A DNA stretch of 33,301 nt from Christiangramia sp. (GTDB taxonomy: Bacteria > Bacteroidota > Bacteroidia > Flavobacteriales > Flavobacteriaceae). The DNA lies in NCBI RefSeq assembly GCF_029937855.1, contig NZ_JAPYPC010000037.1, forward strand, positions 1-33,301. Direction: 5' to 3'. The notes beneath the pieces are model-generated. The model was not told the DNA's origin, did no database searches, and worked only from the letters and a program-made list of their open reading frames with translations. Both the position numbers and the translations under genes were made by a program. Positions within the stretch are counted from its first letter, which is position 1. Each line of letters starts with the position of its first letter. Shown here piece after piece: positions 16,656 through 23,974 of this stretch.

Positions 16656-16800
16656 AAGCTGTCTATTAAGTCGAAGAACGTCATCCTGAATTTATTTCAG
16701 GACCTTACCTAATTGAAAATCAAGATCAATTAGAAGCTGAAACAATCCCGAAAGCTTTCGGGACAGCTTGACGAAATAAGGACATTACAGACAGCCTTTA
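16656..16800. repeat. palindromic intergenic repeat (REP/MITE-like)
   Basis: Between plsC and the bacilliredoxin gene lies a 145-base stretch with nested inverted repeats: imperfect ends AAAGCTGTCT (from 16657) and AGACAGCCTTT (16789-16799); a hairpin TCCTGAA/TTCAGGA (16684-16690, 16696-16702); and a perfect 18-bp palindrome TCCCGAAAGCTTTCGGGA (16746-16763) flanked by AAGCTG and CAGCTT. No coding frame fits. Sequences like TCATCCTGAAnTTnTTTCAGGA recur between genes in many flavobacterial genomes, to my recollection. It may also act as a terminator for the bacilliredoxin gene. Confidence 0.65.
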
Positions 16801-16819
16801 TTTTACTAAGTACTGAAAA

Positions 16820-17230
16820 TTAGCAAAATTCGTTATAAGCACCAATAAGGTTTTCTGCGATCATATCTGCAGGGCGGCCTTCAATATGGTGACGCTCTAG
16901 CATATGAACCAATTCACCATCTTTAAACAATGCCATAGACGGGGAAGAAGGAGGGAAAGGCACCATTAGGTCTCTGGCTTTCTCCGTCGCTTCTTTATCT
17001 ACTCCTGCAAAAACGGTTACCAGGTTGTCTGGCTTTTTCGCATTCTGCAAAGACATTCTTGCTCCCGGACGTGCGTTGGCTGCAGCACAACCACAAACTG
17101 AATTCACCACAACCAGGGTAGTTCCCTTAAGTTCCATTGCCTTTTCAACATCTTCTACGGTGTGTAATTCCTGAAAACCAATACTCGTAAGATCTTCTCT
17201 CATTGGTTTTACTAAATCTGCTGGATACAT
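16820..17230 (-). CDS. bacilliredoxin (BrxA/BrxB, YphP/YqiW family)
   Basis: 136 residues from ATG at 17230 (MYPADLVKPMREDL). The redox motif is C-x-C: Cys46 and Cys48 in NSVCGCAAANARPGARM, exactly the family signature. Bacilliredoxins remove bacillithiol (or a similar thiol) from mixed disulfides on proteins and have a thioredoxin-like fold in the cytoplasm. The frame is open back to 17329, but relatives begin at MYPADL, and a -7-like box (17268-17275) sits inside the extension, so the short start is better. A single-gene unit; the thiol used here is unknown. Confidence 0.93.
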   Translation of the reverse strand: MYPADLVKPMREDLTSIGFQELHTVEDVEKAMELKGTTLVVVNSVCGCAAANARPGARMSLQNAKKPDNLVTVFAGVDKEATEKARDLMVPFPPSSPSMALFKDGELVHMLERHHIEGRPADMIAENLIGAYNEFC

Positions 17231-17267
17231 ATATATTCTATTTTTTATATTAAACTTTAGTGAGATA

Positions 17268-17275
17268 CAAAGATA
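17268..17275 (-). promoter_or_regulatory. candidate -7 box for the bacilliredoxin gene
   Basis: The minus strand reads TATCTTTG (TAnnTTTG), 37 bases before the ATG at 17230. A TTTG at 17303-17306 is farther upstream than usual (27-base spacer), so only the -7 part is convincing. Confidence 0.4.
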
Positions 17276-17413
17276 CCAAATTAAGTTCAGCTGGGCATAT
17301 CTCAAATTACTATGTACGAATAGGTTCAATTTATAAGTCTGTCACAAATTATAGCTGAAAATATTAAGAATTATCAGGTGCTTCACCGTAGAAACGAAGC
17401 ATTTCAAATAAAT

Positions 17414-17442
17414 GTCATAGAAATGGCGTAATATAGTCATAG
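17414..17442 (+). promoter_or_regulatory. paired GTCATAG direct repeats upstream of XRE gene
   Basis: GTCATAG occurs at 17414-17420 and 17436-17442, 22 bases apart start to start, about two helical turns. The second copy lies where the -33 element of the promoter with -7 box 17463-17470 would be. This layout suits an operator, possibly for autoregulation by the XRE protein, but that is inference. Confidence 0.35.
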
Positions 17443-17462
17443 CTCAGAAAGCAGGAATACTT

Positions 17463-17470
17463 TACTTTTG
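17463..17470 (+). promoter_or_regulatory. candidate -7 box for the XRE regulator gene
   Basis: TACTTTTG matches TAnnTTTG and lies 19 bases before the ATG at 17490. There is no clear -33 TTG; a GTCATAG repeat occupies that position, which would fit a regulated promoter. Confidence 0.45.
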
Positions 17471-17489
17471 AGCACAATATAAATCAGTA

Positions 17490-18080
17490 ATGATCTTATC
17501 ACAAAAAATTAAAGACTTTAGGATTAAATCAGGGATGTCCCAGGAAGCTTTGGCGGCGAAATCAGGAGTAAGTTTGAGAACTATTCAAAGGATCGAGAAT
17601 AACGAGACCTCTCCCAGAGGCGACACCTTGAAAAGGATCTCCAGCGCCTTAGGAATTTCCACTGAAGATTTTATTAATGTTGATAAGAAGAAAGATAAAA
17701 ATTACCTCGTTCTGCTGGGGTTATCGCCTCTTTCCTTTCTGGTCTTTCCGTTATTCGGTATTATAGCTCCCTTACTAATGTGGCTTTTTAAGAGAAACGA
17801 TCTAAGAAACGTAAATAAAATTGGAAAAATAGTAATGGACTTTCAAATTTCTTTGATTATTTTGATTCTTGTCATCTATGCGTTGATAATTGTATTCCTC
17901 ATTTTAGGTGTTTCATTTAACCTGTTAAGTACAAATACAACACTTTTCACCTGGCAGAGTTTTTATTTAATTGCGATTCTTTTCTACGTTTATAATACAA
18001 TAAGCATTTTATTCAATTCGCTACGAATTAAAAAAGGAAGTTCGCTGATCTATTTTCCATCTTTTAAAATCCTAACCTAA
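17490..18080 (+). CDS. XRE-type HTH regulator fused to a membrane domain
   Basis: 196 residues. Residues 1-62 form a Cro/C1-type helix-turn-helix (LSQKIKDFRIKSGMSQEALAAKSGVSLRTIQRIENNETSPRGDTL). The remaining 130 residues hold three to four membrane segments (about 66-92, 112-137, 148-175) in a DUF4870-like arrangement. The protein is thus a membrane-tethered DNA-binding protein, a design seen in several Bacteroidota proteins with unknown signals. Monocistronic: 118 bases separate it from the next gene. Direct repeats overlap its promoter. Confidence 0.85.
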   Translation: MILSQKIKDFRIKSGMSQEALAAKSGVSLRTIQRIENNETSPRGDTLKRISSALGISTEDFINVDKKKDKNYLVLLGLSPLSFLVFPLFGIIAPLLMWLFKRNDLRNVNKIGKIVMDFQISLIILILVIYALIIVFLILGVSFNLLSTNTTLFTWQSFYLIAILFYVYNTISILFNSLRIKKGSSLIYFPSFKILT

Positions 18081-18145
18081 AATTCTAAGATTAAATTATA
18101 ACCTGCCGGAATCATTTAAGCAAAGTATGAAGCTGTAATACATAG

Positions 18146-18178
18146 TTTGCCAATTAAATATTGAAAATACTATCTTAG
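18146..18178 (+). promoter_or_regulatory. possible promoter of the TerB-DnaJ gene
   Basis: TTTG at 18146-18149, a 21-base spacer and TATCTTAG at 18171-18178 approximate the Bacteroidota promoter (TAnnTTTG with one mismatch), 20 bases before the ATG at 18199. Confidence 0.35.
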
Positions 18179-18198
18179 CGGCAAAAGAAAATTGCCCA

Positions 18199-18933
18199 AT
18201 GATCAAATGGCTTGCCGCAGTGCTGGGATATATGTACTTCAGGTTTCCTGGCGCTATTTTAGGTTTTATTATAGGTTCCCTTTTGGATAACTATATCCGG
18301 TCTTCTGGAGGTATTTTTAACTCGATGACGGGGGAGAAAAAGCAGCGAGTTTCCCCAGGTGATTTTGAACTGAACCTATTATCCCTTAGTTCCATTGTTA
18401 TTAAGGCAGACGGAAATGTTTCGCAACAGGAACTGGATTATGTTAGGTCTTATTTTATTCAGGCTTATGGGAAGGAACGTGCCAATGCTACCTTTAAGAC
18501 CTTTAACGAAGTTGTTAAAAACAGGCAGGTTTCGGCTTCGAATATTTCCAGATATCTCGCCGCCAGGACCAAATATCCTACCAGACTTCAAATTATACAT
18601 TTCCTTTTTGGGATTGCACAGGCAGATGGCCGCGTAAGTGAAGCTGAAGCTAAGGTAATAAACGATATTGCGGGTTATCTCCAAATTGGCAGAAGGGATT
18701 TTGAAAGTATCAAGGCGATGTTCTTTAAAAATACAGATTCTGCCTATACCATTCTTGAAATCGATAAATCTGCCAGTGATGCTGAAGTAAAAAAAGCATA
18801 TCGAAAAATGGCTAAAAAATACCATCCCGATAAACTGGGCCATATGGACGAGGCTTACCGTAAAGGAGCTCAGGAGAAATTTACGAAGGTTCAGGAAGCT
18901 TACGAGCAGATACAAAAAGAAAGAGGTATATAA
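18199..18933 (+). CDS. TerB–DnaJ domain co-chaperone (DjlA-like)
   Basis: 244 residues. An N-terminal glycine-rich hydrophobic segment (about 3-30) probably anchors it in the inner membrane. A TerB-like helical domain follows (about 55-180; [24 protein letters not shown] and [19 protein letters not shown] are two similar calcium-loop-like repeats). The C-terminal J domain begins near 188 with [22 protein letters not shown] and includes the HPD tripeptide at 209-211, required to stimulate DnaK. The order membrane-TerB-J is that of DjlA. Client and purpose are unknown. A hairpin terminator follows immediately. Confidence 0.9.
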   Translation: MIKWLAAVLGYMYFRFPGAILGFIIGSLLDNYIRSSGGIFNSMTGEKKQRVSPGDFELNLLSLSSIVIKADGNVSQQELDYVRSYFIQAYGKERANATFKTFNEVVKNRQVSASNISRYLAARTKYPTRLQIIHFLFGIAQADGRVSEAEAKVINDIAGYLQIGRRDFESIKAMFFKNTDSAYTILEIDKSASDAEVKKAYRKMAKKYHPDKLGHMDEAYRKGAQEKFTKVQEAYEQIQKERGI

Positions 18934-18966
18934 AAAAGCCTCCCGATGTATCACCGAAAGGCTTTT
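18934..18966 (+). terminator. terminator after TerB-DnaJ gene, possibly bidirectional
   Basis: AAAAGCCT (18934-18941) pairs with AGGCTTTT (18959-18966) across a 17-base loop. It starts right after the stop codon at 18933 and lies between convergent genes, so its A and T flanks could serve both strands. Confidence 0.6.
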
Positions 18967-19015
18967 ACCCAGATTTAATTATGAAAAACCCCTTTGTCAA
19001 TAGATTAATCTGGAT

Positions 19016-19483
19016 TTAAATTTTGATCAAAATTTTTAATTTCTCTGACGTGAGATACTCATAACTTTTTCTACGAACTTTAAACTCTTCATCAAGTACC
19101 AGGATCACGGGAAATGAAATTGGTTTCTCCTTGCGGTTTGCCAGCAGTAACGGGATTTGATGTATTCCGTTTCTCATCGTTTTAGCCTGTTCATTGGTGA
19201 AGGTCTGTCCATCAAATTCAATATCTTCAGTACTTTCAGCATTCATTTTAACCGCATAGTAATCATTATTTAAGGCGGAAACGATCTCTGAATCTTTAAA
19301 AGCGTGCTTTTCCATCTTTTTGCAATACACACACCAATCGGTATAGAAATATATCACTACAGGTTTTACCTCTTCTTTCAGTGACTCTTCCAGTTTTTCA
19401 AAACCTATCCAGTTGACCCCCCCCTCCTGGGCCTGAATTTTCGTGAATCCGATTAAAAAAAGAAAGACTATTAAATGTTTCAT
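19016..19483 (-). CDS. periplasmic thioredoxin-like protein paired with TonB receptor
   Basis: 155 residues. Signal peptide MKHLIVFLFLIGFTKIQAQ; the mature part has a thioredoxin fold with the redox motif W-C-V-Y-C (Cys51, Cys54) in YFYTDWCVYCKKMEKHAF and a cis-proline segment near SFPVILVLDEEF. It belongs with the thioredoxin-7/DUF255-like group found in the periplasm. It starts ten bases after the TonB receptor stop and is clearly co-transcribed with it. The receptor plug carries a Cys-x-x-Cys pair that this protein might keep reduced or oxidised; that partner relation is inference. Confidence 0.88.
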   Translation of the reverse strand: MKHLIVFLFLIGFTKIQAQEGGVNWIGFEKLEESLKEEVKPVVIYFYTDWCVYCKKMEKHAFKDSEIVSALNNDYYAVKMNAESTEDIEFDGQTFTNEQAKTMRNGIHQIPLLLANRKEKPISFPVILVLDEEFKVRRKSYEYLTSEKLKILIKI

Positions 19484-19493
19484 TGCTTAAGGT

Positions 19494-21851
19494 TTAATTG
19501 TGAAGATTTCCAAATTTAATTCCGAAGAAAAAAGTACGGGGCCTTGAAGGTCCATAGATGTAATCTGAATCTCGTGTAGGGCCCGAGTCAAAATCATCCT
19601 GATAAGCGTTGAACACATTCTGGACACCCGTACTTAGGTTGATGTGGAAATTCTCAGTAATATCTAAATGCTGAGTCAGTTTTAAGTTCATGTCCCAAAA
19701 AGTAGGAGATTCGCGCAGGTCTAAAAACCCATTAGGATTTATCACCCTTGGGATGGTCATTTTTCCAGTATAAGTTCCCGTAAGATCCAGGGTAAATCCT
19801 TCGAATGGTGCTGTATTAACATTTAAATACCCATAAAAATCTGGATTTCTTACAAATTCGCTAATCCTAATATCTTCTTCGGTGGTCGATGCGGGATCGG
19901 CTTCAAATAAAATTTGATCTTCCTTATATATTGATTGCTGATAGGTTCCTCCCAGTTGAAAGGTTAAGTCTGAAGAAGGGGAAACTCCAATTTCAAAATT
20001 TGTACCTGTTACATAAGCACCACTTCCGTTTCTAACTTCTTTCAGAATAGAGCCATTGGGAAGACTTGCACCGGTACTCACGGTGGTAAAGGGATTTTTT
20101 AATTCGGTATAAAAACCTTCCAGAAGAAAATCAGTTTGAAGTTTATTGATGCTCTTTGAATAATTGAAAGATGCGGTATAAGCATTAGAAAATTCTGTCT
20201 CAAGATCTTCGGAAAGAATCACGAATTGAGGTTCTCCACCAACAGATGATATATGCAGATCTTCATTAAATGCTTGTGGCGCTCTAAAACCACGGGCATA
20301 GCCTCCGCGAAACTGTAATTCCTCAGTAATATCATACAATAAAGTTATTCGCGGACTTAATACGGTTTCATCAATTTGCGATTCCCGTTGTATATCTTCC
20401 ACAGCATAATTTCCAGAAACATTGATGTGATCAAGCCTTGCGCCTATAAGCGCTGTAAACTTCTCCACAGGCTTCCATTCATATTGGGCAAAAGCAGCAT
20501 AAGAATTCACTGCTTGATCTATAAATCGTTGGTAACCTGAAATGTCATCTTCGGTATTGCTGTGATTATATTCTATTCCGGTAGTTAACACGTCCTCATT
20601 TTTAAAATTTCTGGTGAATTGAAAACCTCCTAATAGCGCCAAATCCTTAGTATTTCCGTAAGCGTTTGATGCTGAAGTACTATCCTGGGAAGTTCTGCCA
20701 CCACCAAGGCCTCCGTAATAACTTTTTCTGTCTGTATGTTGTCCTGAAACATATACAGAGTAATTATTGGTCATTTCGGTATTTGAGAAATCATAAGTGA
20801 GTCCGCCAATAAAAGTGTTATGGTCTAATTCTTCGGTAATATCGGTTAAATGCGGAGCCAGTTCCAGGCGATCGCCACCTCTTCTATATTCCTTGAGCGC
20901 TGTAAGGTCCAGTGTAATTTTACTTAATTCGTTAGGTTTTAGAAAGGCTTTAGCGCCCAGGGTATTATTGGTAAGTTCAGTTATTTCCGTAAATCCGTCT
21001 CCGTTAGCATCAAATGCAGAACGTTCGCGATTCATCCCGTAGATAGTAACCCCGCTATTTAGATCTTCAGTAACCACCGAACCTGCGAAATTCAGAGTGC
21101 GATCTGGAATTTCACCATTTATAAGAGAAAGATTACTGGCAATATTCCAGGTATTCAATACCGGCTCTTTAGTGATAATATTTACGGTCCCTGCAATAGC
21201 ATTAGACCCAAATAGGGCTGATCCACCACTACGAACAACCTCTACTCTATCCAGAATAGAAGTAGGAATTTGTTCTAACCCATAAACGCTATTCAAAGCA
21301 CTAAAGACAGACCGGCTATTAATCAAGACCTGAGTGTAACTTCCGTCAAGTCCGTTTAACCTCACCTGGGTAAATCCACAATTCTGGCAATTGGTTTCCA
21401 CCCGCACCCCAGGCTGAAAATTCAAAGTCTCAGCTACTGAAACTGATTGAGTGGCATTAAAAAGTTTGGAATTAAGAACATTTACGATAACAGGGGCGTC
21501 TTTCAAATTTATTCTGTTTCTAGTGGCACTAATCACCACCTGATCCAGCCCCAAAGCATCTTCCTGCAATTCGATAATAAGTTTTTTATTCTCGTAATCA
21601 ACCGGGTTAATGGAAAGCTGTCGTGTTTTAAAACCTATCGCCTGGATATTAAGGTTCACTTTTTCTGCTTCTAACTGAATGGAAAATTCCCCCTGAAGAT
21701 TGGCACTTGTCCCCTGATTGGTACCTGAAACCGAAATATTCGCAAAAGGAACCGGTTTTTGTTCGTGCATCACCACGCCTTTTAAAGGTCCATTTTGAGC
21801 CCCAAGAGCTGTAATAAACAACATTAAACTTATCCTCAATAAATTCTTCAT
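19494..21851 (-). CDS. TonB-dependent outer-membrane receptor, probably for iron or heme
   Basis: 785 residues. Signal peptide at 1-19; a carboxypeptidase-regulatory-like beta-sandwich at about 21-98 (LKGVVMHEQKPVPFANISV); plug at about 110-235 with RVEVVRSGGSALFGSNAIAGTVNII; then a barrel ending in aromatic FFFGIKFGN. The plug contains NCQNCGFTQVRLNGLDG, with Cys155 and Cys158. It imports a TonB-energised ligand; the neighbouring DtxR regulator, the ZIP transporter and an iron-box-like operator argue for iron, manganese or heme. No SusD partner is present, so glycans are unlikely. Followed by a thioredoxin-like gene; the -7 box TACCTTTG is at 21868-21875. Confidence 0.92.
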   Translation of the reverse strand: MKNLLRISLMLFITALGAQNGPLKGVVMHEQKPVPFANISVSGTNQGTSANLQGEFSIQLEAEKVNLNIQAIGFKTRQLSINPVDYENKKLIIELQEDALGLDQVVISATRNRINLKDAPVIVNVLNSKLFNATQSVSVAETLNFQPGVRVETNCQNCGFTQVRLNGLDGSYTQVLINSRSVFSALNSVYGLEQIPTSILDRVEVVRSGGSALFGSNAIAGTVNIITKEPVLNTWNIASNLSLINGEIPDRTLNFAGSVVTEDLNSGVTIYGMNRERSAFDANGDGFTEITELTNNTLGAKAFLKPNELSKITLDLTALKEYRRGGDRLELAPHLTDITEELDHNTFIGGLTYDFSNTEMTNNYSVYVSGQHTDRKSYYGGLGGGRTSQDSTSASNAYGNTKDLALLGGFQFTRNFKNEDVLTTGIEYNHSNTEDDISGYQRFIDQAVNSYAAFAQYEWKPVEKFTALIGARLDHINVSGNYAVEDIQRESQIDETVLSPRITLLYDITEELQFRGGYARGFRAPQAFNEDLHISSVGGEPQFVILSEDLETEFSNAYTASFNYSKSINKLQTDFLLEGFYTELKNPFTTVSTGASLPNGSILKEVRNGSGAYVTGTNFEIGVSPSSDLTFQLGGTYQQSIYKEDQILFEADPASTTEEDIRISEFVRNPDFYGYLNVNTAPFEGFTLDLTGTYTGKMTIPRVINPNGFLDLRESPTFWDMNLKLTQHLDITENFHINLSTGVQNVFNAYQDDFDSGPTRDSDYIYGPSRPRTFFFGIKFGNLHN

Positions 21852-21867
21852 TCAAATTAATTTTAAG

Positions 21868-21875
21868 CAAAGGTA
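21868..21875 (-). promoter_or_regulatory. -7 box of the TonB receptor promoter
   Basis: The minus strand reads TACCTTTG (TAnnTTTG), 16 bases before the receptor ATG at 21851. The inverted repeat at 21885-21900 covers the stretch just upstream of this box, where a bound repressor would block RNA polymerase. A TTG at 21901-21903 is spaced slightly wide (25 bases). Confidence 0.55.
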
Positions 21876-21884
21876 TAAAAATAA

Positions 21885-21900
21885 TTTAGACTCATCTAAA
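21885..21900. promoter_or_regulatory. inverted-repeat operator candidate (iron/DtxR-type box), copy 2
   Basis: TTTAGACTCATCTAAA has perfect 6-bp arms around a 4-base centre, in the 103-base region between the divergent TonB receptor and DtxR genes. It lies between the receptor's -7 box and the DtxR -33 element, so one bound dimer could control both. The arms equal those of 2957-2973, whose centre is one base longer. Confidence 0.65.
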
Positions 21901-21903
21901 CAA

Positions 21904-21934
21904 TTGATTAATTGAATTAAAAAATGTATTTTTG
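21904..21934 (+). promoter_or_regulatory. promoter of the DtxR-ZIP operon
   Basis: TTG at 21904-21906, a 20-base spacer and TATTTTTG at 21927-21934 match the Bacteroidota promoter pattern well. The ATG at 21955 follows after 20 bases, giving a very short leader. The inverted repeat at 21885-21900 abuts the -33 element. Confidence 0.6.
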
Positions 21935-21954
21935 ACCTAATTAAAATTAATTTC

Positions 21955-22611
21955 ATGTTTAGCTTATCTGAAGAAAACTACTTAAAGGCCATTTTTCATT
22001 TACAATCAGCCTACAAAAGTGGAGTAAGTACGAACGCGCTTGCAGAGGAAATGCAAACCAAGGCATCTTCGGTAACAGATATGGTGAAGAGGCTTTCAGA
22101 CAAAGACCTGGTGAACTATAAAAAGTACCAGGGGGTTAAATTAAGTGAAGCCGGAAAAAACGCAGCCATTGAGGTGATTAGAAAACACCGACTTTGGGAA
22201 GTTTTTCTGGTAGATAAGCTTGGTTTTAACTGGGATGAAGTTCATGAAGTAGCAGAACAACTGGAACATATAAAATCTGAAAAACTTACCAATCAGCTGG
22301 ATAAGTTCCTGGAATATCCTAAAAGGGATCCTCATGGGGATCCTATCCCAGATTCTCAGGGCAATTTTAGTGTTGCAAACCGTGTCCTCTTATCAGAACT
22401 TAAAAAAGGGGAAACCGGTATTTGTGTTGGGGTGAAAGATTCTTCTGCAGAATTTCTCCAATATCTAGATAAAAACAAAATTTCCCTGGGCAAGGAAATA
22501 TATATTCTGGAAAAGGAAGATTTTGACCAGTCTATGCTTATAAAAATGGATGGAAATGAACTAAGGATCTCCAACCAAATATCAACTAACCTATTTATTA
22601 AAACAATTTAA
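21955..22611 (+). CDS. DtxR/MntR-family metal-dependent regulator
   Basis: 218 residues. Residues 1-65 form the winged helix (MFSLSEENYLKAIFHLQSA, then SVTDMVKRLSDKDLVNYKKYQGVKL). The metal-binding and dimerisation domain follows (about 70-140: RKHRLWEVFLVDKLGFNWDEVHEVAEQLEHI). From about 140 to the end is a FeoA/SH3-like domain, so this is the three-domain IdeR/DtxR architecture. These proteins repress metal uptake when loaded with Fe(II) or Mn(II); which metal acts here cannot be told. It is divergent from the TonB receptor and one base ahead of the ZIP gene, and is probably autoregulated through the 21885-21900 repeat. Confidence 0.94.
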   Translation: MFSLSEENYLKAIFHLQSAYKSGVSTNALAEEMQTKASSVTDMVKRLSDKDLVNYKKYQGVKLSEAGKNAAIEVIRKHRLWEVFLVDKLGFNWDEVHEVAEQLEHIKSEKLTNQLDKFLEYPKRDPHGDPIPDSQGNFSVANRVLLSELKKGETGICVGVKDSSAEFLQYLDKNKISLGKEIYILEKEDFDQSMLIKMDGNELRISNQISTNLFIKTI

Positions 22612-22612
22612 A

Positions 22613-23434
22613 ATGAACAATATTATAGACTTTTTTGAGTCATTGGATCCCGTTTATGCAGCTTTTCTTGCTACTTTGTTTACCTGGGGACTTACCGCTT
22701 TGGGAGCTTCACTGGTATTTCTTTTTAAAGGAATGAACCGGGCATTTTTTGATGGAATGTTAGGTTTTACCGGGGGTGTAATGGTGGCAGCCAGTTTCTG
22801 GAGCCTGCTCGCTCCGGGGATTGAAATGAGTCCCGGGGAAGGTTTTGAAAAAGTAGTGCCCGCTTTGGTGGGATTTGGGTTAGGTGCTTTTTTTATATTC
22901 GGTCTTGATAAAATTCTTCCGCATTTACACGTGAATTTTAAAATGAGCGAATCTGAAGGGATCAAAACACCCTGGCATAAATCAGTTTTATTGACCTTGG
23001 CCATTACCCTTCACAATATTCCTGAAGGGCTTGCCGTAGGAGTGCTGTTTGGAGGTGTTGCTGCCGGTTTTGAAGGAGCCAGTATTGGTGGTGCCGTGGC
23101 GCTTGCCCTTGGAATTGGATTACAGAACTTTCCAGAAGGATTTGCAGTTGCCATGCCGCTACGAAGACAGGGCCTTAGCCGATGGAAAAGTTTTAATTAC
23201 GGTCAAATGTCGGCAATCGTAGAACCTATTGCTGCAGTATTGGGGGCATGGGCAGTATTGACCTTTGAACCTATTTTACCTTACGCATTATGTTTTGCAG
23301 CAGGAGCTATGATCTTTGTGGTGGTAGAAGAAGTAGTGCCGGAAGCCCAGCAGGGAAATTTCACCGATATTTCCACGATGGGATTCATCGGAGGATTTAT
23401 GATTATGATGACCTTAGACGTTGGCCTGTCCTAG
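22613..23434 (+). CDS. ZIP-family divalent metal transporter
   Basis: 273 residues with about eight membrane segments. Two ZIP signature helices are clear: LAITLHNIPEGLAVGVLFGG and LGIGLQNFPEGFAVAMPLRR, with the HN-PE and QN-PE residues that line the transport site. ZIP proteins bring zinc, iron or manganese into the cytoplasm. It starts one base after the DtxR stop, a tight regulator-transporter pair, so its expression should be metal-controlled. The final substrate is open; iron or manganese is favoured by the context. Confidence 0.93.
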   Translation: MNNIIDFFESLDPVYAAFLATLFTWGLTALGASLVFLFKGMNRAFFDGMLGFTGGVMVAASFWSLLAPGIEMSPGEGFEKVVPALVGFGLGAFFIFGLDKILPHLHVNFKMSESEGIKTPWHKSVLLTLAITLHNIPEGLAVGVLFGGVAAGFEGASIGGAVALALGIGLQNFPEGFAVAMPLRRQGLSRWKSFNYGQMSAIVEPIAAVLGAWAVLTFEPILPYALCFAAGAMIFVVVEEVVPEAQQGNFTDISTMGFIGGFMIMMTLDVGLS

Positions 23435-23464
23435 AACCTTTTGCAACGTATGGATTTTTAATTC

Positions 23465-23481
23465 GTCTTTATTATAAAGAC
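23465..23481. promoter_or_regulatory. 17-bp inverted repeat before the small secreted protein gene
   Basis: GTCTTTATTATAAAGAC has perfect 8-bp arms around a single T, four bases before the ATG at 23486. It is followed by CTTTTATG. It could be an operator, a weak AT-rich terminator/attenuator for the DtxR-ZIP transcript, or an RNA hairpin near the start codon. Confidence 0.4.
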
Positions 23482-23485
23482 TTTT

Positions 23486-23974
23486 ATGAAAATAAACTTG
23501 CTTTTTCTAGCTCTGTTTCTCGCAGTTTTGATGCGGGGTCAGGAATCTGAAACTACAGAAAATAATACCTGGAATGTTCAGTTTTGTATAGGAGACAGCC
23601 TGCGGTTAGGTGAAAAATCAATTAAATTCAAGAAATTAATTTCAGATTCCAGATGTCCAAAAGGAGATGCCATAACCTGTATTTGGGCCGGTGAGGTTAT
23701 AGTACTGATGGAGTTCTACCAAAATGGAAAATTACAGGGTGCAAAGCAAATTACTGGTTCCAATATTTTGCTGGAAGATATTTATATAGATGGAAAAATA
23801 GTTGAAAAGAAAATACCTCTCAAATCTAACATTTCAATATCAGAATTTTTTGATGAAGAAAATCTGGCGATCAAAGCTTTGGTTGTATCACCATATCCCA
23901 CGGCAGGTAGAAAGATATCTTCAGAAGAATATAGACTTGATTTAATTATTTCAGAAAAAGTAAAAACAGATTAA
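23486..23974 (+). CDS. small secreted protein of unknown function
   Basis: 162 residues. The first 19 (MKINLLFLALFLAVLMRGQ) look like a signal peptide, so it is exported. Three cysteines lie early in the mature part: Cys34, and Cys57 and Cys65 in DSRCPKGDAITCIWAGEV. I have seen the DSRCP...CxWAG pattern in other small secreted proteins of unknown role; it probably forms a disulfide loop in a beta-rich domain. No catalytic motif is seen. It is 51 bases after the ZIP gene and may share its transcript. Its stop overlaps the stop of the convergent Cys-rich Feo gene by sharing TTAA at 23971-23974. Confidence 0.75.
   Translation: MKINLLFLALFLAVLMRGQESETTENNTWNVQFCIGDSLRLGEKSIKFKKLISDSRCPKGDAITCIWAGEVIVLMEFYQNGKLQGAKQITGSNILLEDIYIDGKIVEKKIPLKSNISISEFFDEENLAIKALVVSPYPTAGRKISSEEYRLDLIISEKVKTD

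Noticed and set aside
17231-17329. Extended N-terminus of the bacilliredoxin
   Set aside because: Relatives start at MYPADL, the extra 33 residues show no conserved feature, and a promoter-like box sits inside this stretch.
18379-18954. 191-codon minus-strand frame over the TerB-DnaJ gene
   Set aside because: It is the opposite strand of a gene with clear TerB and J-domain motifs, and its own translation shows no recognisable domain.
19494-21851. SusC-type glycan transporter
   Set aside because: There is no SusD-like gene and no polysaccharide enzymes nearby, and its length of 785 residues is below the roughly 1000 typical of SusC.
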